Positions 51,892 through 61,550 are shown, numbered from the stretch's first letter. The stretch is DNA of 64,000 nt from Paraburkholderia caffeinitolerans (GCF_902859945.1 NZ_CADIKL010000011.1:124001-188000); one strand, 5' to 3'. Numbers and translations: made by a program. Notes: generated by a model from the letters alone, not told the origin.

Positions 51892-52494
51892 ATGCAACGC
51901 ATCTGTCGAAGTGGCATGCTTGCCGGCGTAGCGGCGCTCGCCATCGGCGCGGCATCGATGTGCACGGCAGCCGCCGACGAAACAATCGCGCAGGCGGCGT
52001 CCGCCAACGCCGTCTCGGGCGCCAGCGTCAGGCATGCGAATGCGGTGGTCTTTGCCATCGATACCGGACGCAACAGCATCACGCTGCTCGAAGATAACGG
52101 CAAACCCGTGGACGTGATAGTCGACCCCAGCCTCGGCAACGTCGCCAGGCTACAGCTCGGCGACACCGTTGCCGTCACGTTCAGCAAGGCATTGCTGCTG
52201 CGAGCCGACAAATCTAATTCGAACGGGATACGCGAACGCGTCGACAAAGGCTTCACATCGGGCGTGCCGCTCGGTTCGTCCCTGTCGCTGTACAGGGTCG
52301 AAGAGGTGGCGACCGTCGTGCAGGTCGACCCCGACAAGCACGAACTCACCGTGCGCGGCCCGACGCGCACGATGACCTTGCAGGCAACGTCGGAGAGCCT
52401 GATCGACGGGCTCAAGCCAGGCGACAGCGTGAAGGTCGACTACGTCGAGGCAACCGCCGTCCAGATCACACGAAACGGCATGCCGCTGCGCTAG
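51892..52494 (+). CDS. secreted periplasmic protein of unknown function
   Basis: A 200-residue protein with a signal peptide (RICRSGMLAGVAALAIGAASMCTAAA). The mature part has two repeated beta-rich modules, each of the type VVFAIDTGRNSITLLEDNG/VVQVDPDKHELTVRGPT followed by LQLGDTVAVTFSKAL/LKPGDSVKVDYVEA. The repeat suggests an OB-like or barrel fold. A GGAGAAA site precedes the start. Preceded by FNR box 4. Confidence 0.75.
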   Translation: MQRICRSGMLAGVAALAIGAASMCTAAADETIAQAASANAVSGASVRHANAVVFAIDTGRNSITLLEDNGKPVDVIVDPSLGNVARLQLGDTVAVTFSKALLLRADKSNSNGIRERVDKGFTSGVPLGSSLSLYRVEEVATVVQVDPDKHELTVRGPTRTMTLQATSESLIDGLKPGDSVKVDYVEATAVQITRNGMPLR

Positions 52495-52517
52495 ACCGGT
52501 CTCGCAGCATCTTCCTC

Positions 52518-52838
52518 GTGCTCACGGGCCTCACCGCATATGACACACGGCTTATCCGGACGATCTATGTCGGCGGAGAAGACAATGCTATCGCCGACAT
52601 AGACGTGAAGCGCGCTAACGGTGGCCTCACGATCGAGGGCAAGAAGCAGGAGGAAAAGAAAAAGGATTACTTCCCCCACGAGCGCCGCTTTGGCGCCGTC
52701 GAGCGCTACTTCCAGATGCCGGAAGGCGTCGATCACGAAAAGATCGCAGCGAGTTTCGAGAAAGGCGTGCTGACCGGGACGCTACCAAAATTAGCGGAAG
52801 CGCGAAAAGCCAAAAAAATTCCGGTGAAGGCGGCCTGA
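52518..52838 (+). pseudogene. 5'-truncated Hsp20 small heat-shock protein
   Basis: From about codon 27 the frame reads DIDVKRANGGLTIEGKKQEEKKKDYF, RFGAVERYFQMPEGVDHEKIAASFEKGVLTGTLPK, matching the alpha-crystallin domain and C-terminal tail of Hsp20. About 60 residues of the N-terminal arm and first strands are missing and the start is an unsupported GTG. The piece is likely non-functional. Confidence 0.7.
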
Positions 52839-53003
52839 CGCAAGGTTGGGGCCGAAGCCACGCTCGCCCCGGCTCACGCGGGCGGCGTGTCTCGGGGAGA
52901 GCGACATGAGCAAAGGCGAGTGAGGCTACCGGACGCTCATTGGAGCCGTCACGAGCGAAATCCAGAAAACGATAGAGAAGCAGCCGGAGATGATGGTTCC
53001 GCG

Positions 53004-53438
53004 CTAAACAACGGCGGATTGCGTCTCGACCTCGTAGCCGTCCGCCGCAATGTTCCAGTGGCTCACGCACTGTATCCGTTCGAACTCGAAAATGGCTCCC
53101 GCGATGGCGTCGTCGCGTTCGACGGACTCGCCGGGCACGCGCATCAGCACGCACCGGTGCGGGAATCCGCGATGATCGAGAATCTCCTTGTAGAAGACGA
53201 CTGCAACGCTCGACAGTCCCGAAGCCGCCGTACATGACCCACGCTGTTTTGCGCAGCGCCGGCGGCCCTTGCCAACCGCTCTACCCTGCTGCCCCACCGG
53301 CTGCTCTCCCGGTGGCAGAAGCTGAATACGTGGCGCTCCCCCACACATGCCCATGATTGCCGCGCGCGGGGCATCGGTGCGCGTTTGCGGATATGGCATG
53401 GCCTTGTTACCTGTTTGCGAGATCGCGCGCGAGCTCAT
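53004..53438 (-). CDS. uncertain small protein, start not resolved
   Basis: The C-terminal 70 residues of this ORF (VAVVFYKEILDHRGFPHRCVLMRVPG ... FEFERIQCVSHWNIAADGYEVE) look like a real folded protein, while the first half has shadow-like composition. The true start may lie near 53220. No function is recognised. Confidence 0.35.
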   Translation of the reverse strand: MSSRAISQTGNKAMPYPQTRTDAPRAAIMGMCGGAPRIQLLPPGEQPVGQQGRAVGKGRRRCAKQRGSCTAASGLSSVAVVFYKEILDHRGFPHRCVLMRVPGESVERDDAIAGAIFEFERIQCVSHWNIAADGYEVETQSAVV

Positions 53439-53482
53439 GATCCGACCTCTCTCACGTTTTCGTCACGGTGCGCCGCCCCGCT

Positions 53483-54520
53483 TCACATTTCGATGATGAC
53501 CTTCAGTGCCTGCGTGCTGGCCGCGTGCGAGAACGTTTCGTACGCCTGGAGGACATCGTCGAACGCAAACCGGTGCGTGATGAGCCGGGCCGGATCGATG
53601 CGCCCGGCGCACACGGTCTTGAGCAGCATGGGCGTGCTCACCGTGTCGACGAGACGCGTCGTGATCGAGATGTTGCGGTCCCAGAGCTTGTCGAGGAAGA
53701 TCGACGCGCTCACGCCATGCACGCCAATATTCGCAATCGTGCCGCCGGGCGCCACGAGCTGCTCGCACAGCTCGAAGGTGGCGGGCACGCCTACCGCCTC
53801 GATGGCGCAGTCCACGCCCACGCCGTCCGTGAGCTTCATGACCGCTTCCACCGCATCCGCCGCGCGCGGATCGATGCACGCCGTGGCGCCGAAACGCTTC
53901 GCGCATTCGAGGCGGTTCGCGTCCATGTCGATCATGATGATCTGCGCGGGCGAGTAGAACTGCGCGGTCAAGAGCGCCGCCAGCCCGATCGGCCCCGCGC
54001 CCACGATGGCGATGGTGCTGCCCGGCTCGACCTTGCCGTTGAGCACGCCGCACTCGAAGCCCGTTGGCAGAATGTCCGAGAGCATCACTAGCGCCGCTTC
54101 GTCGAGGCCCGCGGGGATCTTGTAAAGGCTCGTCTGCGCATGCGGCGTGCGCACGTATTCCGCCTGGGTGCCGTCGATGCGGTTGCCGAGAATCCAGCCG
54201 CCCGTCTTGCAGTGCGAGTACATGCCGCGGCGGCAGTATTCGCATTGCCCGCAGCTGGAAATGCACGACACCAGCACGTGGTCGCCGGGTTCAAGCGTGC
54301 TCACGCCGCTGCCCACCGCGTGCACGACACCCACGCCTTCGTGGCCGAGGATGCGCCCCGGCGTGCAGCTCGGCACGTCGGCCTTGAGGATGTGCAGGTC
54401 GGTGCCGCAGATCGTCGTCTTCGACATCTTGACGATGGCGTCGCCGGGCTCCCGCAATTCCGGCATCGGGCGCGTTTCGACCGCGAAGCGGCCCGGACCG
54501 TTGTAGACCAGTGCTTTCAT
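53483..54520 (-). CDS. zinc-dependent alcohol dehydrogenase (MDR)
   Basis: A 345-residue zinc alcohol dehydrogenase. The catalytic zinc ligands are visible (ICGTDLHILK and GHEGVGVV), as are the four structural cysteines (SCGQCEYCRRGMYSHC). The Rossmann motif is IVGAGPIGLAAL. This group reduces acetaldehyde or other short aldehydes and is common in low-oxygen clusters. ATG at 54520 has GGAGGG. Two FNR-like boxes lie 90-140 bp upstream. Confidence 0.9.
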   Translation of the reverse strand: MKALVYNGPGRFAVETRPMPELREPGDAIVKMSKTTICGTDLHILKADVPSCTPGRILGHEGVGVVHAVGSGVSTLEPGDHVLVSCISSCGQCEYCRRGMYSHCKTGGWILGNRIDGTQAEYVRTPHAQTSLYKIPAGLDEAALVMLSDILPTGFECGVLNGKVEPGSTIAIVGAGPIGLAALLTAQFYSPAQIIMIDMDANRLECAKRFGATACIDPRAADAVEAVMKLTDGVGVDCAIEAVGVPATFELCEQLVAPGGTIANIGVHGVSASIFLDKLWDRNISITTRLVDTVSTPMLLKTVCAGRIDPARLITHRFAFDDVLQAYETFSHAASTQALKVIIEM

Positions 54521-54608
54521 GTTCCCTCCATCGGCGTTCGGAAATGGGCCGGCGCGGTACGCGCCAGCGTTGGCGGCTTTTATGTTGCGCCGCCGACGCC
54601 TTGCGCAA

Positions 54609-54622
54609 TTGACTTCGATCAA
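54609..54622. promoter_or_regulatory. FNR/ANR box 5
   Basis: TTGAC-TTCG-ATCAA has one mismatch from consensus. It is about 90 bp before the alcohol dehydrogenase start. Confidence 0.65.
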
Positions 54623-54643
54623 GAGCGCCCTCTCCGATTCGGA

Positions 54644-54657
54644 TTGATGCAGGTCAA
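54644..54657. promoter_or_regulatory. FNR/ANR box 6
   Basis: TTGAT-GCAG-GTCAA has one mismatch. Together with box 5 it makes a pair in the divergent gap, so each box may serve one direction. Confidence 0.65.
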
Positions 54658-54742
54658 GCGGCTGCACGCCCCGGTCGGGTCGAATGCACTTAGCCGGCGC
54701 ACCGTCTGTCCATGTGCGCCCGCTCGACCCGGAGCTACGATC

Positions 54743-54901
54743 ATGACCCTGCCGCCTCTCCTGCACCACCTGCTGTTCGGCTCGCGCCGCGCACGCCACA
54801 TGCGCGTCATCACGCTCGAGCGCGCGTGCGCCGCACGCGCGTATGCGCCGCTACCTGTGCTCCTGCCATGTCCCGCGCACACCACGTTCCCTTCGCGCTA
54901 A
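54743..54901 (+). CDS. possible 52-residue leader protein
   Basis: An ATG with GGAG eight bases upstream starts a 52-codon frame (MTLPPLLHHLLFGSRRARHM...). It ends 34 bp inside the following kinase gene, which lacks a ribosome site of its own. Translational coupling is possible. The peptide is basic and not recognised. Confidence 0.4.
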   Translation: MTLPPLLHHLLFGSRRARHMRVITLERACAARAYAPLPVLLPCPAHTTFPSR

Positions 54902-56499
54902 GCGGCGGCAAGGCGCGCCGCGACGCCCGCCGCGTCGATCGCGCCTTGCGCCGCGCAGGCACCTACCCGCATCCCGCTGGCCGCATCCGGCGCATCGAGA
55001 CGCACCTGTCGGTCGTATTTCTCGCTGGTCGCTACGCCTACAAGCTTTTCAAGCCGGTCAAGTTCGACTTCGCCGATCTCACGCGGCTTGCGCGGCGCCG
55101 CCGCTGCGCGCAGGCCGAGTGCACGCTCAACCGGGCGCTGGCCGGGCCGCTCTATCTGGGTGTATGGCCGCTCGTCGCGCGGCGCCGCCGCTGCGTCTTC
55201 GACACCGCGTCGACCGCGCATGCAGGCCGCCGCCATGCCTCGCATGCCCGCGTGCTGGAATACGCGGTGCGCATGCGCCGCTTCGACGCTGGTGCAATGC
55301 TCTCCGCGCGCTGCACGCGCCGCGGCGACGGTCTCGCGGACGCCGACGCGCTGGCGGCGCGCCTCGCGCACTATCACCTGCACGCGCCCCGCCGCGCGCC
55401 GCGCGCACGCTACGGCAGCGCGGCCAGCGTGACCGCCCAATGGCGGCCGCTCGCCGACGCGCTCGACCCCGCCGTGCCGGCCGAGGCCGCGTTGCGCGCG
55501 TGGTGCGAGGCGGAGCTGACGCGCCTCGCGCCGCAACTCGACGAGCGCCGCGCAAACGGCTTCGTGCGCGCCTGCCACGGCGATCTGCATCTGGACAACC
55601 TGATCCGCTGGCGCAACCGGCTGCTGATGTTCGACTGCATCGAGTTCGACGACGCGCTGCGCTGGATCGACGTCGCGAGCGATCTCGCGTTCGCGGTCAT
55701 GGATTTCATCGCCCACGGACGCGAGGACTGCGCGCATCGGCTGCTCGACGCATGGCTGGCCGCAACTGGCGATTACGCGGCGCTGCGCGTGCTGCCGTTC
55801 TATACGGCCTGGCGCGCCCTCGTGCGCGCGCTGGTGGCGCGCCTGCGCGGCGATGCCGCCGAATCCGCGCGCTATCGGCGCGTGGCGGCGGGCGTCGCGG
55901 CGCGCATGAGCGATGCGCGGCCCTCGCTGCTGCTGTGCCATGGCGTCTCGGGCTCGGGCAAGTCGCTCGCGAGCCGCGCGCTCGCGCAGCGGCTTGGCGC
56001 GATCCGCCTGTCGAGCGATGCCGAGCGCAAGCGTCTCGCCGGCGTTCCGGATGCCGCGCGGCTGCCCGCTTGCGCCTATACGGCCGGCCAGGTGGATGCG
56101 ATCTACAGCGGCCTCCTCGCCCACGCGCAGACCGTGCTCGAAAGCGGCTATACGGCGATCGTCGATGCGACATTCCTGCGCGAACGCAACCGCAGCGCAT
56201 TCATCGCGCTCGCGCACCGTCTGGGCGTGCGCATCGTCCTGCTCGATTTCAGGGCGGATCGCGCGACGCTCTTCGCGCGCGTCGAGTCGAGGGCGGCCTT
56301 GGGGCGCGATGCGTCCGACGCCGGCCCGGCCGTGCTCGCCGATCAACTCGCGCGGGCCGAGCCCCTGAGCGCCACGGAGCGTGCGCTGGCGATCCGCTTC
56401 GACACCGGGGGCGACCCCACCGCTTACGAAACCGAAGCCTTCTGGACGCCGCTGCTCGACGCGCTTGCGCACCGGCGCATCGATCCGGTCAACCGATAA
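54868..56499 (+). CDS. bifunctional aminoglycoside phosphotransferase-like / AAA kinase protein
   Basis: The 543-residue protein joins an APH-like kinase domain (residues about 25-330, with HGDLHLDNLIRW catalytic loop and FDCIEFDDALRWIDVASDLAF) to a P-loop kinase domain (about 345-520, with CHGVSGSGKSLASRAL Walker A). This pair is known as a fused protein in proteobacteria. Substrate is unknown; it is not a proven resistance factor. The start is uncertain. FNR boxes lie upstream. Confidence 0.83.
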   Translation: MSRAHHVPFALSGGKARRDARRVDRALRRAGTYPHPAGRIRRIETHLSVVFLAGRYAYKLFKPVKFDFADLTRLARRRRCAQAECTLNRALAGPLYLGVWPLVARRRRCVFDTASTAHAGRRHASHARVLEYAVRMRRFDAGAMLSARCTRRGDGLADADALAARLAHYHLHAPRRAPRARYGSAASVTAQWRPLADALDPAVPAEAALRAWCEAELTRLAPQLDERRANGFVRACHGDLHLDNLIRWRNRLLMFDCIEFDDALRWIDVASDLAFAVMDFIAHGREDCAHRLLDAWLAATGDYAALRVLPFYTAWRALVRALVARLRGDAAESARYRRVAAGVAARMSDARPSLLLCHGVSGSGKSLASRALAQRLGAIRLSSDAERKRLAGVPDAARLPACAYTAGQVDAIYSGLLAHAQTVLESGYTAIVDATFLRERNRSAFIALAHRLGVRIVLLDFRADRATLFARVESRAALGRDASDAGPAVLADQLARAEPLSATERALAIRFDTGGDPTAYETEAFWTPLLDALAHRRIDPVNR

Positions 56500-56522
56500 A
56501 CCAGCGCAAACCCGCCGAAATC

Positions 56523-58352
56523 ATGCCCATCCACAATGCCGATATCGCCGAAGTATTCAGCGAGATAGCCGACCTGCTCGACATTCAGGGCAGCAATCCC
56601 TTTCGCGTGCGCGCTTACCGCAACGCCGCCCGCTCGGTGAGCGAATACACGCAAAACGTGCGGACGATGGTGGCTCAGGGCGCCGACCTGAGGGCGATTC
56701 CCGCCATCGGCGACGACCTCGCGCTGAAGATCCAGGAGATCGTGAGCACCGGCACCTGCTCGATGCTCGCGAAACTGCGCACCGGAATGCCGTCGGCGAT
56801 CACGGCGTTACTGCACATTCCGGGCCTCGGGCCCAGGCGCGTGCGCAAGCTCTACGAGCAACTGCACGTGCAATCGCTGCAGGAACTGGAGCGCGCCGCG
56901 GCCGAAGGCCGGATCCACCAGTTGCCCGGCTTCGGCAAGCAGACCGAAGCGCAGATCCTCGCGCACATTCAGGCGCGCCTCGACAAGGCGCGCCGCTTTC
57001 CGTTCGTGCAGGCGAGTCAGCGTGCAGAGCCGCTGCTGGCCTGGCTTGCCGCCTCGCCGCAGGTGGAGCGCGTCGAGGCGGCAGGCAGCCTGCGGCGGCT
57101 GCGCGACACGGTGGGTGACATCGACATCGTGGCGAGCGCGCGCGATCCGGCTGCCGTCACGGGCCGCTTTGCCAGTTACGAAGACGTCACCAAGGTGCTC
57201 GCGCAAGGCCCGACCCGCGCCAGCGTCGTGCTGCGCGGCGGTCTGCAAGTCGATCTGCGCGTGGTCGAGCCCGCGAGCTTTGGCGCCGCGCTGGTCTACT
57301 TCACCGGCTCGAAGGCGCACAACGTGGCGTTGCGCCGGCTCGGCCAGCAACGCGGCCTCAAGATCAACGAATATGGCGTCTTTCGCGCGGACACCCGCAT
57401 TGCTGGCGAGACCGAGGCGTCCGTCTATGAGGCCGTCGGCCTCTGCTGGATCCCCCCGGAGCTGCGCGAAAACGCGGGAGAGATCGACGCCGCGCGCGCC
57501 GGCGCATTGCCGGCGTTGATCACCCGCGCCGATCTGCGCGGCGACCTGCACGCACATACAGTGGCGAGCGACGGCCGCGCCTCCCTGCACGAAATGGCGC
57601 TTGCCGCGCGCGAGCGCGGCTTGTCCTGGCTCGCCATCACGGATCACTCGAAGCGCCTCGCCATGGCACATGGTCTCGGGGCCGCCAGGCTCGCCGCGCA
57701 GATCGACGAGATCGACGGGCTCAACGCCCAACTCACGGGCATTACGCTGCTCAAGGGCATCGAAGTCGACATCCTCGAAGACGGCAGCCTCGATCTGCCC
57801 GACTCGATCCTCGCGCGCCTCGATCTCGTGGTCGGTGCGATACACAGCCATTTCGACCTGCCGCGCGAGCGACAGACCGAGCGGATCCTGCGTGCGATGG
57901 ACCACCCCTGCTTCACCCTGCTTGCGCACCCGAGCGGCCGCCTGATCGGCAGCCGCGAACCGTGCGATATCGACATGCTGCGCGTCGTGCGCAAGGCGCG
58001 GGCGCGCGGCTGCTTTCTCGAGCTCAACGCCCAGCCCGAACGCCTCGACCTGACCGACACGGCCTGCCGCATGGCGAAGGATCATGGCGTGCTGGTCTCG
58101 ATCGGCTCCGACGCACATAGCGTGGCCGGACTCGACGACCTGCGCCTGGGCGTCAACCAGGCGCGCCGGGGCTGGCTCGAAAAGGCGGACGTGCTGAACG
58201 CGCGTCCGCTCGCGAAGCTGCGGGCGCTCATTGCGCCTACGATGCGTGAAACGCCGGAAGACAACATGGCCGCCATTGCGCGAGCGCGTCGTGCTCACTC
58301 GCATGTGGCGGGCCAAGGCCGCTCAGGCCAACAAAAGGCCGCAAGCCAGTGA
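56523..58352 (+). CDS. polX: family X DNA polymerase with PHP domain
   Basis: A 609-residue protein. The N-terminal half has the HhH segments (IPAIGDDLALKIQEIV, IPGLGPRRVRKLYEQL) and the nucleotidyltransferase motif GDIDIVAS (Asp pair), as in DNA polymerase X. The C-terminal PHP domain has DLHAHTVASDG, ITDHS, GIEVDIL and GSDAHSVAGL metal ligands, giving 3'-exonuclease or AP-endonuclease activity. It works in base-excision repair. It lies 23 bp after the kinase gene. Confidence 0.92.
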   Translation: MPIHNADIAEVFSEIADLLDIQGSNPFRVRAYRNAARSVSEYTQNVRTMVAQGADLRAIPAIGDDLALKIQEIVSTGTCSMLAKLRTGMPSAITALLHIPGLGPRRVRKLYEQLHVQSLQELERAAAEGRIHQLPGFGKQTEAQILAHIQARLDKARRFPFVQASQRAEPLLAWLAASPQVERVEAAGSLRRLRDTVGDIDIVASARDPAAVTGRFASYEDVTKVLAQGPTRASVVLRGGLQVDLRVVEPASFGAALVYFTGSKAHNVALRRLGQQRGLKINEYGVFRADTRIAGETEASVYEAVGLCWIPPELRENAGEIDAARAGALPALITRADLRGDLHAHTVASDGRASLHEMALAARERGLSWLAITDHSKRLAMAHGLGAARLAAQIDEIDGLNAQLTGITLLKGIEVDILEDGSLDLPDSILARLDLVVGAIHSHFDLPRERQTERILRAMDHPCFTLLAHPSGRLIGSREPCDIDMLRVVRKARARGCFLELNAQPERLDLTDTACRMAKDHGVLVSIGSDAHSVAGLDDLRLGVNQARRGWLEKADVLNARPLAKLRALIAPTMRETPEDNMAAIARARRAHSHVAGQGRSGQQKAASQ

Positions 58353-58360
58353 GGTCAACC

Positions 58361-59686
58361 ATGTGGTATGCCCTGGTCGAACAGCAGCGCCAATGGCTGC
58401 GCGCATGGCGCGCGGCATCGCAATCCATGCGCAGCGCCTATGAGGCGTGGCCTGCGCCCCCGCTCGCGCACGCCGCTTCATCCTGCTACGCCGATCTGTA
58501 CGAGCCCCTGTTGGGCCTCGCGGACGGCCCGCCGCCGTTCGCGATCGACGCCATCACGCTCGCGGGCCGCCGCTGCGCCGTCGAGGAAAGCATCGTCGCG
58601 CGCACGCCGTTTTGCGACCTGCGCCACTTCGCGCGCCCCAACGCCGCACGCGCCGTGCTGCTGTGCGCGCCGCTAGCCGGCCATGCGACCGTCATGATGC
58701 GGGAGACCGTGGAGGCGCTGCTCGCCGATGGCGACGTCTACGTCACCGACTGGGTCAACGCGCGCGACGTGCCGCTCGCGGCGGGACGCTTCGGCCTGAA
58801 CGAATACGTGGCGATGCTCGACGGTTTCATCGGCCAGCTTGAACAGGACGGCCGGCCGTTGCACGTTGTCGCGGTCTGCCAATCCACGTTTCCCGCGCTC
58901 GGCACGCTTGCGCTGCGCGCGCAGCGCGCACTGGCGGCGCCCGCCAGCATCACGCTGATAGGCGGCCCGCTCGACGCGCGTATCAATCCGGGCACGCTCG
59001 GTCTCGCCGCCGCGTCGCATACGCTCGACTGGTGCGAGCGCCATCTGATCGATGTCGTGCCGCCGGGGTTCGCGGGGCACGGCCGGCGGGTGTTTCCGAC
59101 TTATCTGCAGCAGGCCGAGATCGCCATCGTCTACCCGCAGCGGTACGTTTCGCTGATCGATCGCTACGCCCATGCCAGCTCGCACGGCGACGCCCGCGCG
59201 CTGGCCAGCGCGCGCCGGGCGTTGATCGAATACACCGCGCTGATCGACATGCCCGCCGAGTACTTTCTCGACACCATCGATATCGTGTTCCAGCGCGCGC
59301 TGCTCGCGAACCGCACATGGCGCGTCGCGGACGGCACGGCCAACACTAGCGGCACTAGCAGCGCAAACGCAGGAAGCGCTGCAAGCGGCACGCTCGTCGA
59401 GCCGGCGGCATTGCGCGATGTCGCGCTCTTGAGCGTGGAGGGCACGCGCGATGCCGTCACCGGGACCGGGCAGACACACGCGGCGCTCGAGATGTGCAGC
59501 GGCATTGCGCCGGATGCGCGGCAGCGCCTCGACGTGGACGGGTGTGACCACTACGGGCTGTTCACGGGCGAGCGCTGGCGCGCCGACGTGCATCCCGCGC
59601 TGCAGGCGACTTTCGCAAAGGCCGAGGCTGCCGCCCGCTCGCGCCAGCACGCGAACCCGCGCGGGCCCCGCGCCGTGCGTGCCTGA
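58361..59686 (+). CDS. phaZ: intracellular polyhydroxybutyrate depolymerase
   Basis: A 441-residue PhaZ-type depolymerase. The nucleophile is the Cys in HVVAVCQSTFPALGTL, typical of i-PhaZ where a Cys replaces Ser. The start MWYALVEQQRQW and the fragment VYVTDWVNARDVPLAAGRFGLNEYVAMLDGFI are conserved. The later DHYGLFTGERWRADVHPAL carries the catalytic His. ATG at 58361 follows GAGG. It mobilises PHB and converges on the PHA synthase gene. Confidence 0.92.
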   Translation: MWYALVEQQRQWLRAWRAASQSMRSAYEAWPAPPLAHAASSCYADLYEPLLGLADGPPPFAIDAITLAGRRCAVEESIVARTPFCDLRHFARPNAARAVLLCAPLAGHATVMMRETVEALLADGDVYVTDWVNARDVPLAAGRFGLNEYVAMLDGFIGQLEQDGRPLHVVAVCQSTFPALGTLALRAQRALAAPASITLIGGPLDARINPGTLGLAAASHTLDWCERHLIDVVPPGFAGHGRRVFPTYLQQAEIAIVYPQRYVSLIDRYAHASSHGDARALASARRALIEYTALIDMPAEYFLDTIDIVFQRALLANRTWRVADGTANTSGTSSANAGSAASGTLVEPAALRDVALLSVEGTRDAVTGTGQTHAALEMCSGIAPDARQRLDVDGCDHYGLFTGERWRADVHPALQATFAKAEAAARSRQHANPRGPRAVRA

Positions 59687-59729
59687 ATCGTCTGATTCGT
59701 GCCGGGTTCGTGCCGGGTTCGCCCCTGAT

Positions 59730-61550
59730 TCAAGTCTGCAGCACGTATTCGCCGGGCGCCGCGCCCAGTCCCGCAGCCGGCGTGCGCGCCGGCGCCTCGC
59801 CCGTCGAGCGCTCGCGCAGCCAGTCGCGCCAGCAGGTCCACCAGGACCCCTCTACCACGGGCGCGCCCTTCACGAATTCATGCTGGCTGCGGTACGCCGC
59901 GCCGGCCTCGCGGGTGGCGCACCGATAGTAGCGATCCGCATGGCCGGGCTCGGAGACGATGCCCGCGTTGTGGCCGCCCGCCGTCAGCACGAAGGTGAGC
60001 GCGTTGTGGGTGAGCAGATGCAGCTTGTAGACCGAGCGCCACGGCGAGACGTGATCGCGCTCGGTGCCGACGACGAACATCGGCGCCTCGATATCCGAGA
60101 GCGCGACCGGCTGGCCGCCGACGCAATAGCGGCCCGCCGCGAGGTCGTTGTGGAGAAAGAGATGCGTGAGGTACTCGGTATGCATGCGATACGGCATGCG
60201 GGTCGTATCCGCATTCCACGACATGAGGTCGTTGGGCTTCGTGCGCCGCCCGAGCAGATACTCGCTCATCATGCGCGACCAGATCAGATCGCGGGCATTG
60301 AGCAACTGGAATGCAGCCGACATCTGCGCGCCGTCCAGGTAGCCCTGCCGCCACATCAGCGCGTCGAGCGCCGAAAGCTCGCTTGCATCGATGAAGAGCC
60401 CAAGCTCGCCCGGTTCGCTGAAATCGGTCAATGCGGCCAGCAGCGTGATCGAGCGCAGCGCGTCGCGCCGGCCATCGCGTGCGAGCGCCGCCGCGCCGAT
60501 CGCGAGCAGCGTTCCGCCGAGGCAATAGCCCATCGCGTGCACGGCCTCGCCGCACCGCGCGCGCACTGCTTCGAGCGCGGCGAAAAAACCGTCGCGCAGG
60601 TAATCGTCGAGGCCGAGATCGCGCGCTTCTGCGCCCGGATTGCGCCACGAAATCGCGAACACCGTGAAGCCCGCTCCCACCAGAAAGCGGATCAGCGAGT
60701 CGTGCGGCTGCAAGTCGAGGATGTAGTACTTCATGATCCACGACGGCACGATCAGGATCGGCTCGCGGGCCACGCCAGTTGTCGCCGGATCGTACTGAAG
60801 CAGCTCGCAGATCTCGTTGCGCCACACGACCCGGCCTGGCGTAAGCGCGACGTCTCGGCCCGGCACGAAACTCTGCGCGCCGCGCGGATGCACGCCGGCC
60901 AGGCTGCCGGCCATGGCCATGGCGTCTTCGAGCCAGTTGCGCAGGCCGGCGGCGAGATTCGCGCCGCCGTTGCGGATCGTCGTATCGAGCACGAGCGGAT
61001 TGGTGGCGATGAAATTGCCGGGCGAGCACGCATCGAGCCACTGGCGCGCCGCGAAGCCCACCAGTTGCGCATGGTGCCGCTCGACGCCCGGAACACCGCG
61101 CGTCGCCTCGCGCCACCAGCGCTGAACCCCGAGAAAGGCATCGCGATACAGCTGAAAAGGCCAGTTCGACCACGCGGCGGCCGCGAAGCGCGGGTCGGCC
61201 AAGCCTGCGTGCACCGCAACGCCGCCTTCATCCTCCTCATCAGCGTCCGCGCCAGCAACGGGCACAGCGGCGGGAAAGAAGCTCGCGGCGAGCCACCCGT
61301 GCGTGGCGAGGTCGAAGCATTTGCCGGGCGCAATCGCGAGATGCGCTCCCCAGTCGATGGCGGCGAGCGCAAGCGAAATCGGCGAGAGGCCAAACGTCAT
61401 GAGGGCCATGGCCGAGTGGGCCGCCCGGTTCCATTCGTCGCCCGATAACGTCTCCGGCCGGGCGCAATCGGCGGCACTGGCAGGCGCGCCAAGGGAGACG
61501 CGCGCGCGCTCGTCGATTCGCGTTTCGGCATCGTGCACGGCAGCTTTCAT
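59730..61550 (-). CDS. phaC: class I polyhydroxyalkanoate synthase
   Basis: A 606-residue PHA synthase. It has NPLVLDTTIRNGGANLAAG and the lipase-like box GYCLGGT with the catalytic Cys; the catalytic Asp lies in VVGTERDHVSPW and the His in LTAGGHNAGIV. The Trp-rich C-terminal WWTCWRDWLRERS is conserved. It polymerises hydroxyacyl-CoA to storage polymer. In stress clusters such second copies act as an electron sink under low oxygen. GGGGAAG precedes the ATG pair at 61553/61550. Confidence 0.92.
   Translation of the reverse strand: MKAAVHDAETRIDERARVSLGAPASAADCARPETLSGDEWNRAAHSAMALMTFGLSPISLALAAIDWGAHLAIAPGKCFDLATHGWLAASFFPAAVPVAGADADEEDEGGVAVHAGLADPRFAAAAWSNWPFQLYRDAFLGVQRWWREATRGVPGVERHHAQLVGFAARQWLDACSPGNFIATNPLVLDTTIRNGGANLAAGLRNWLEDAMAMAGSLAGVHPRGAQSFVPGRDVALTPGRVVWRNEICELLQYDPATTGVAREPILIVPSWIMKYYILDLQPHDSLIRFLVGAGFTVFAISWRNPGAEARDLGLDDYLRDGFFAALEAVRARCGEAVHAMGYCLGGTLLAIGAAALARDGRRDALRSITLLAALTDFSEPGELGLFIDASELSALDALMWRQGYLDGAQMSAAFQLLNARDLIWSRMMSEYLLGRRTKPNDLMSWNADTTRMPYRMHTEYLTHLFLHNDLAAGRYCVGGQPVALSDIEAPMFVVGTERDHVSPWRSVYKLHLLTHNALTFVLTAGGHNAGIVSEPGHADRYYRCATREAGAAYRSQHEFVKGAPVVEGSWWTCWRDWLRERSTGEAPARTPAAGLGAAPGEYVLQT

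Noticed and set aside
54898..56472. 524-codon minus-strand ORF opposite the kinase
   Set aside because: Shadow of the APH-AAA gene; Arg/Ala/His-rich and without motifs.
54843..56520. Continuation of the PolX frame far upstream of ATG 56523
   Set aside because: The upstream part is Arg/Ala-rich antisense-like sequence that overlaps the kinase gene in another frame; PolX homology starts at 56523.
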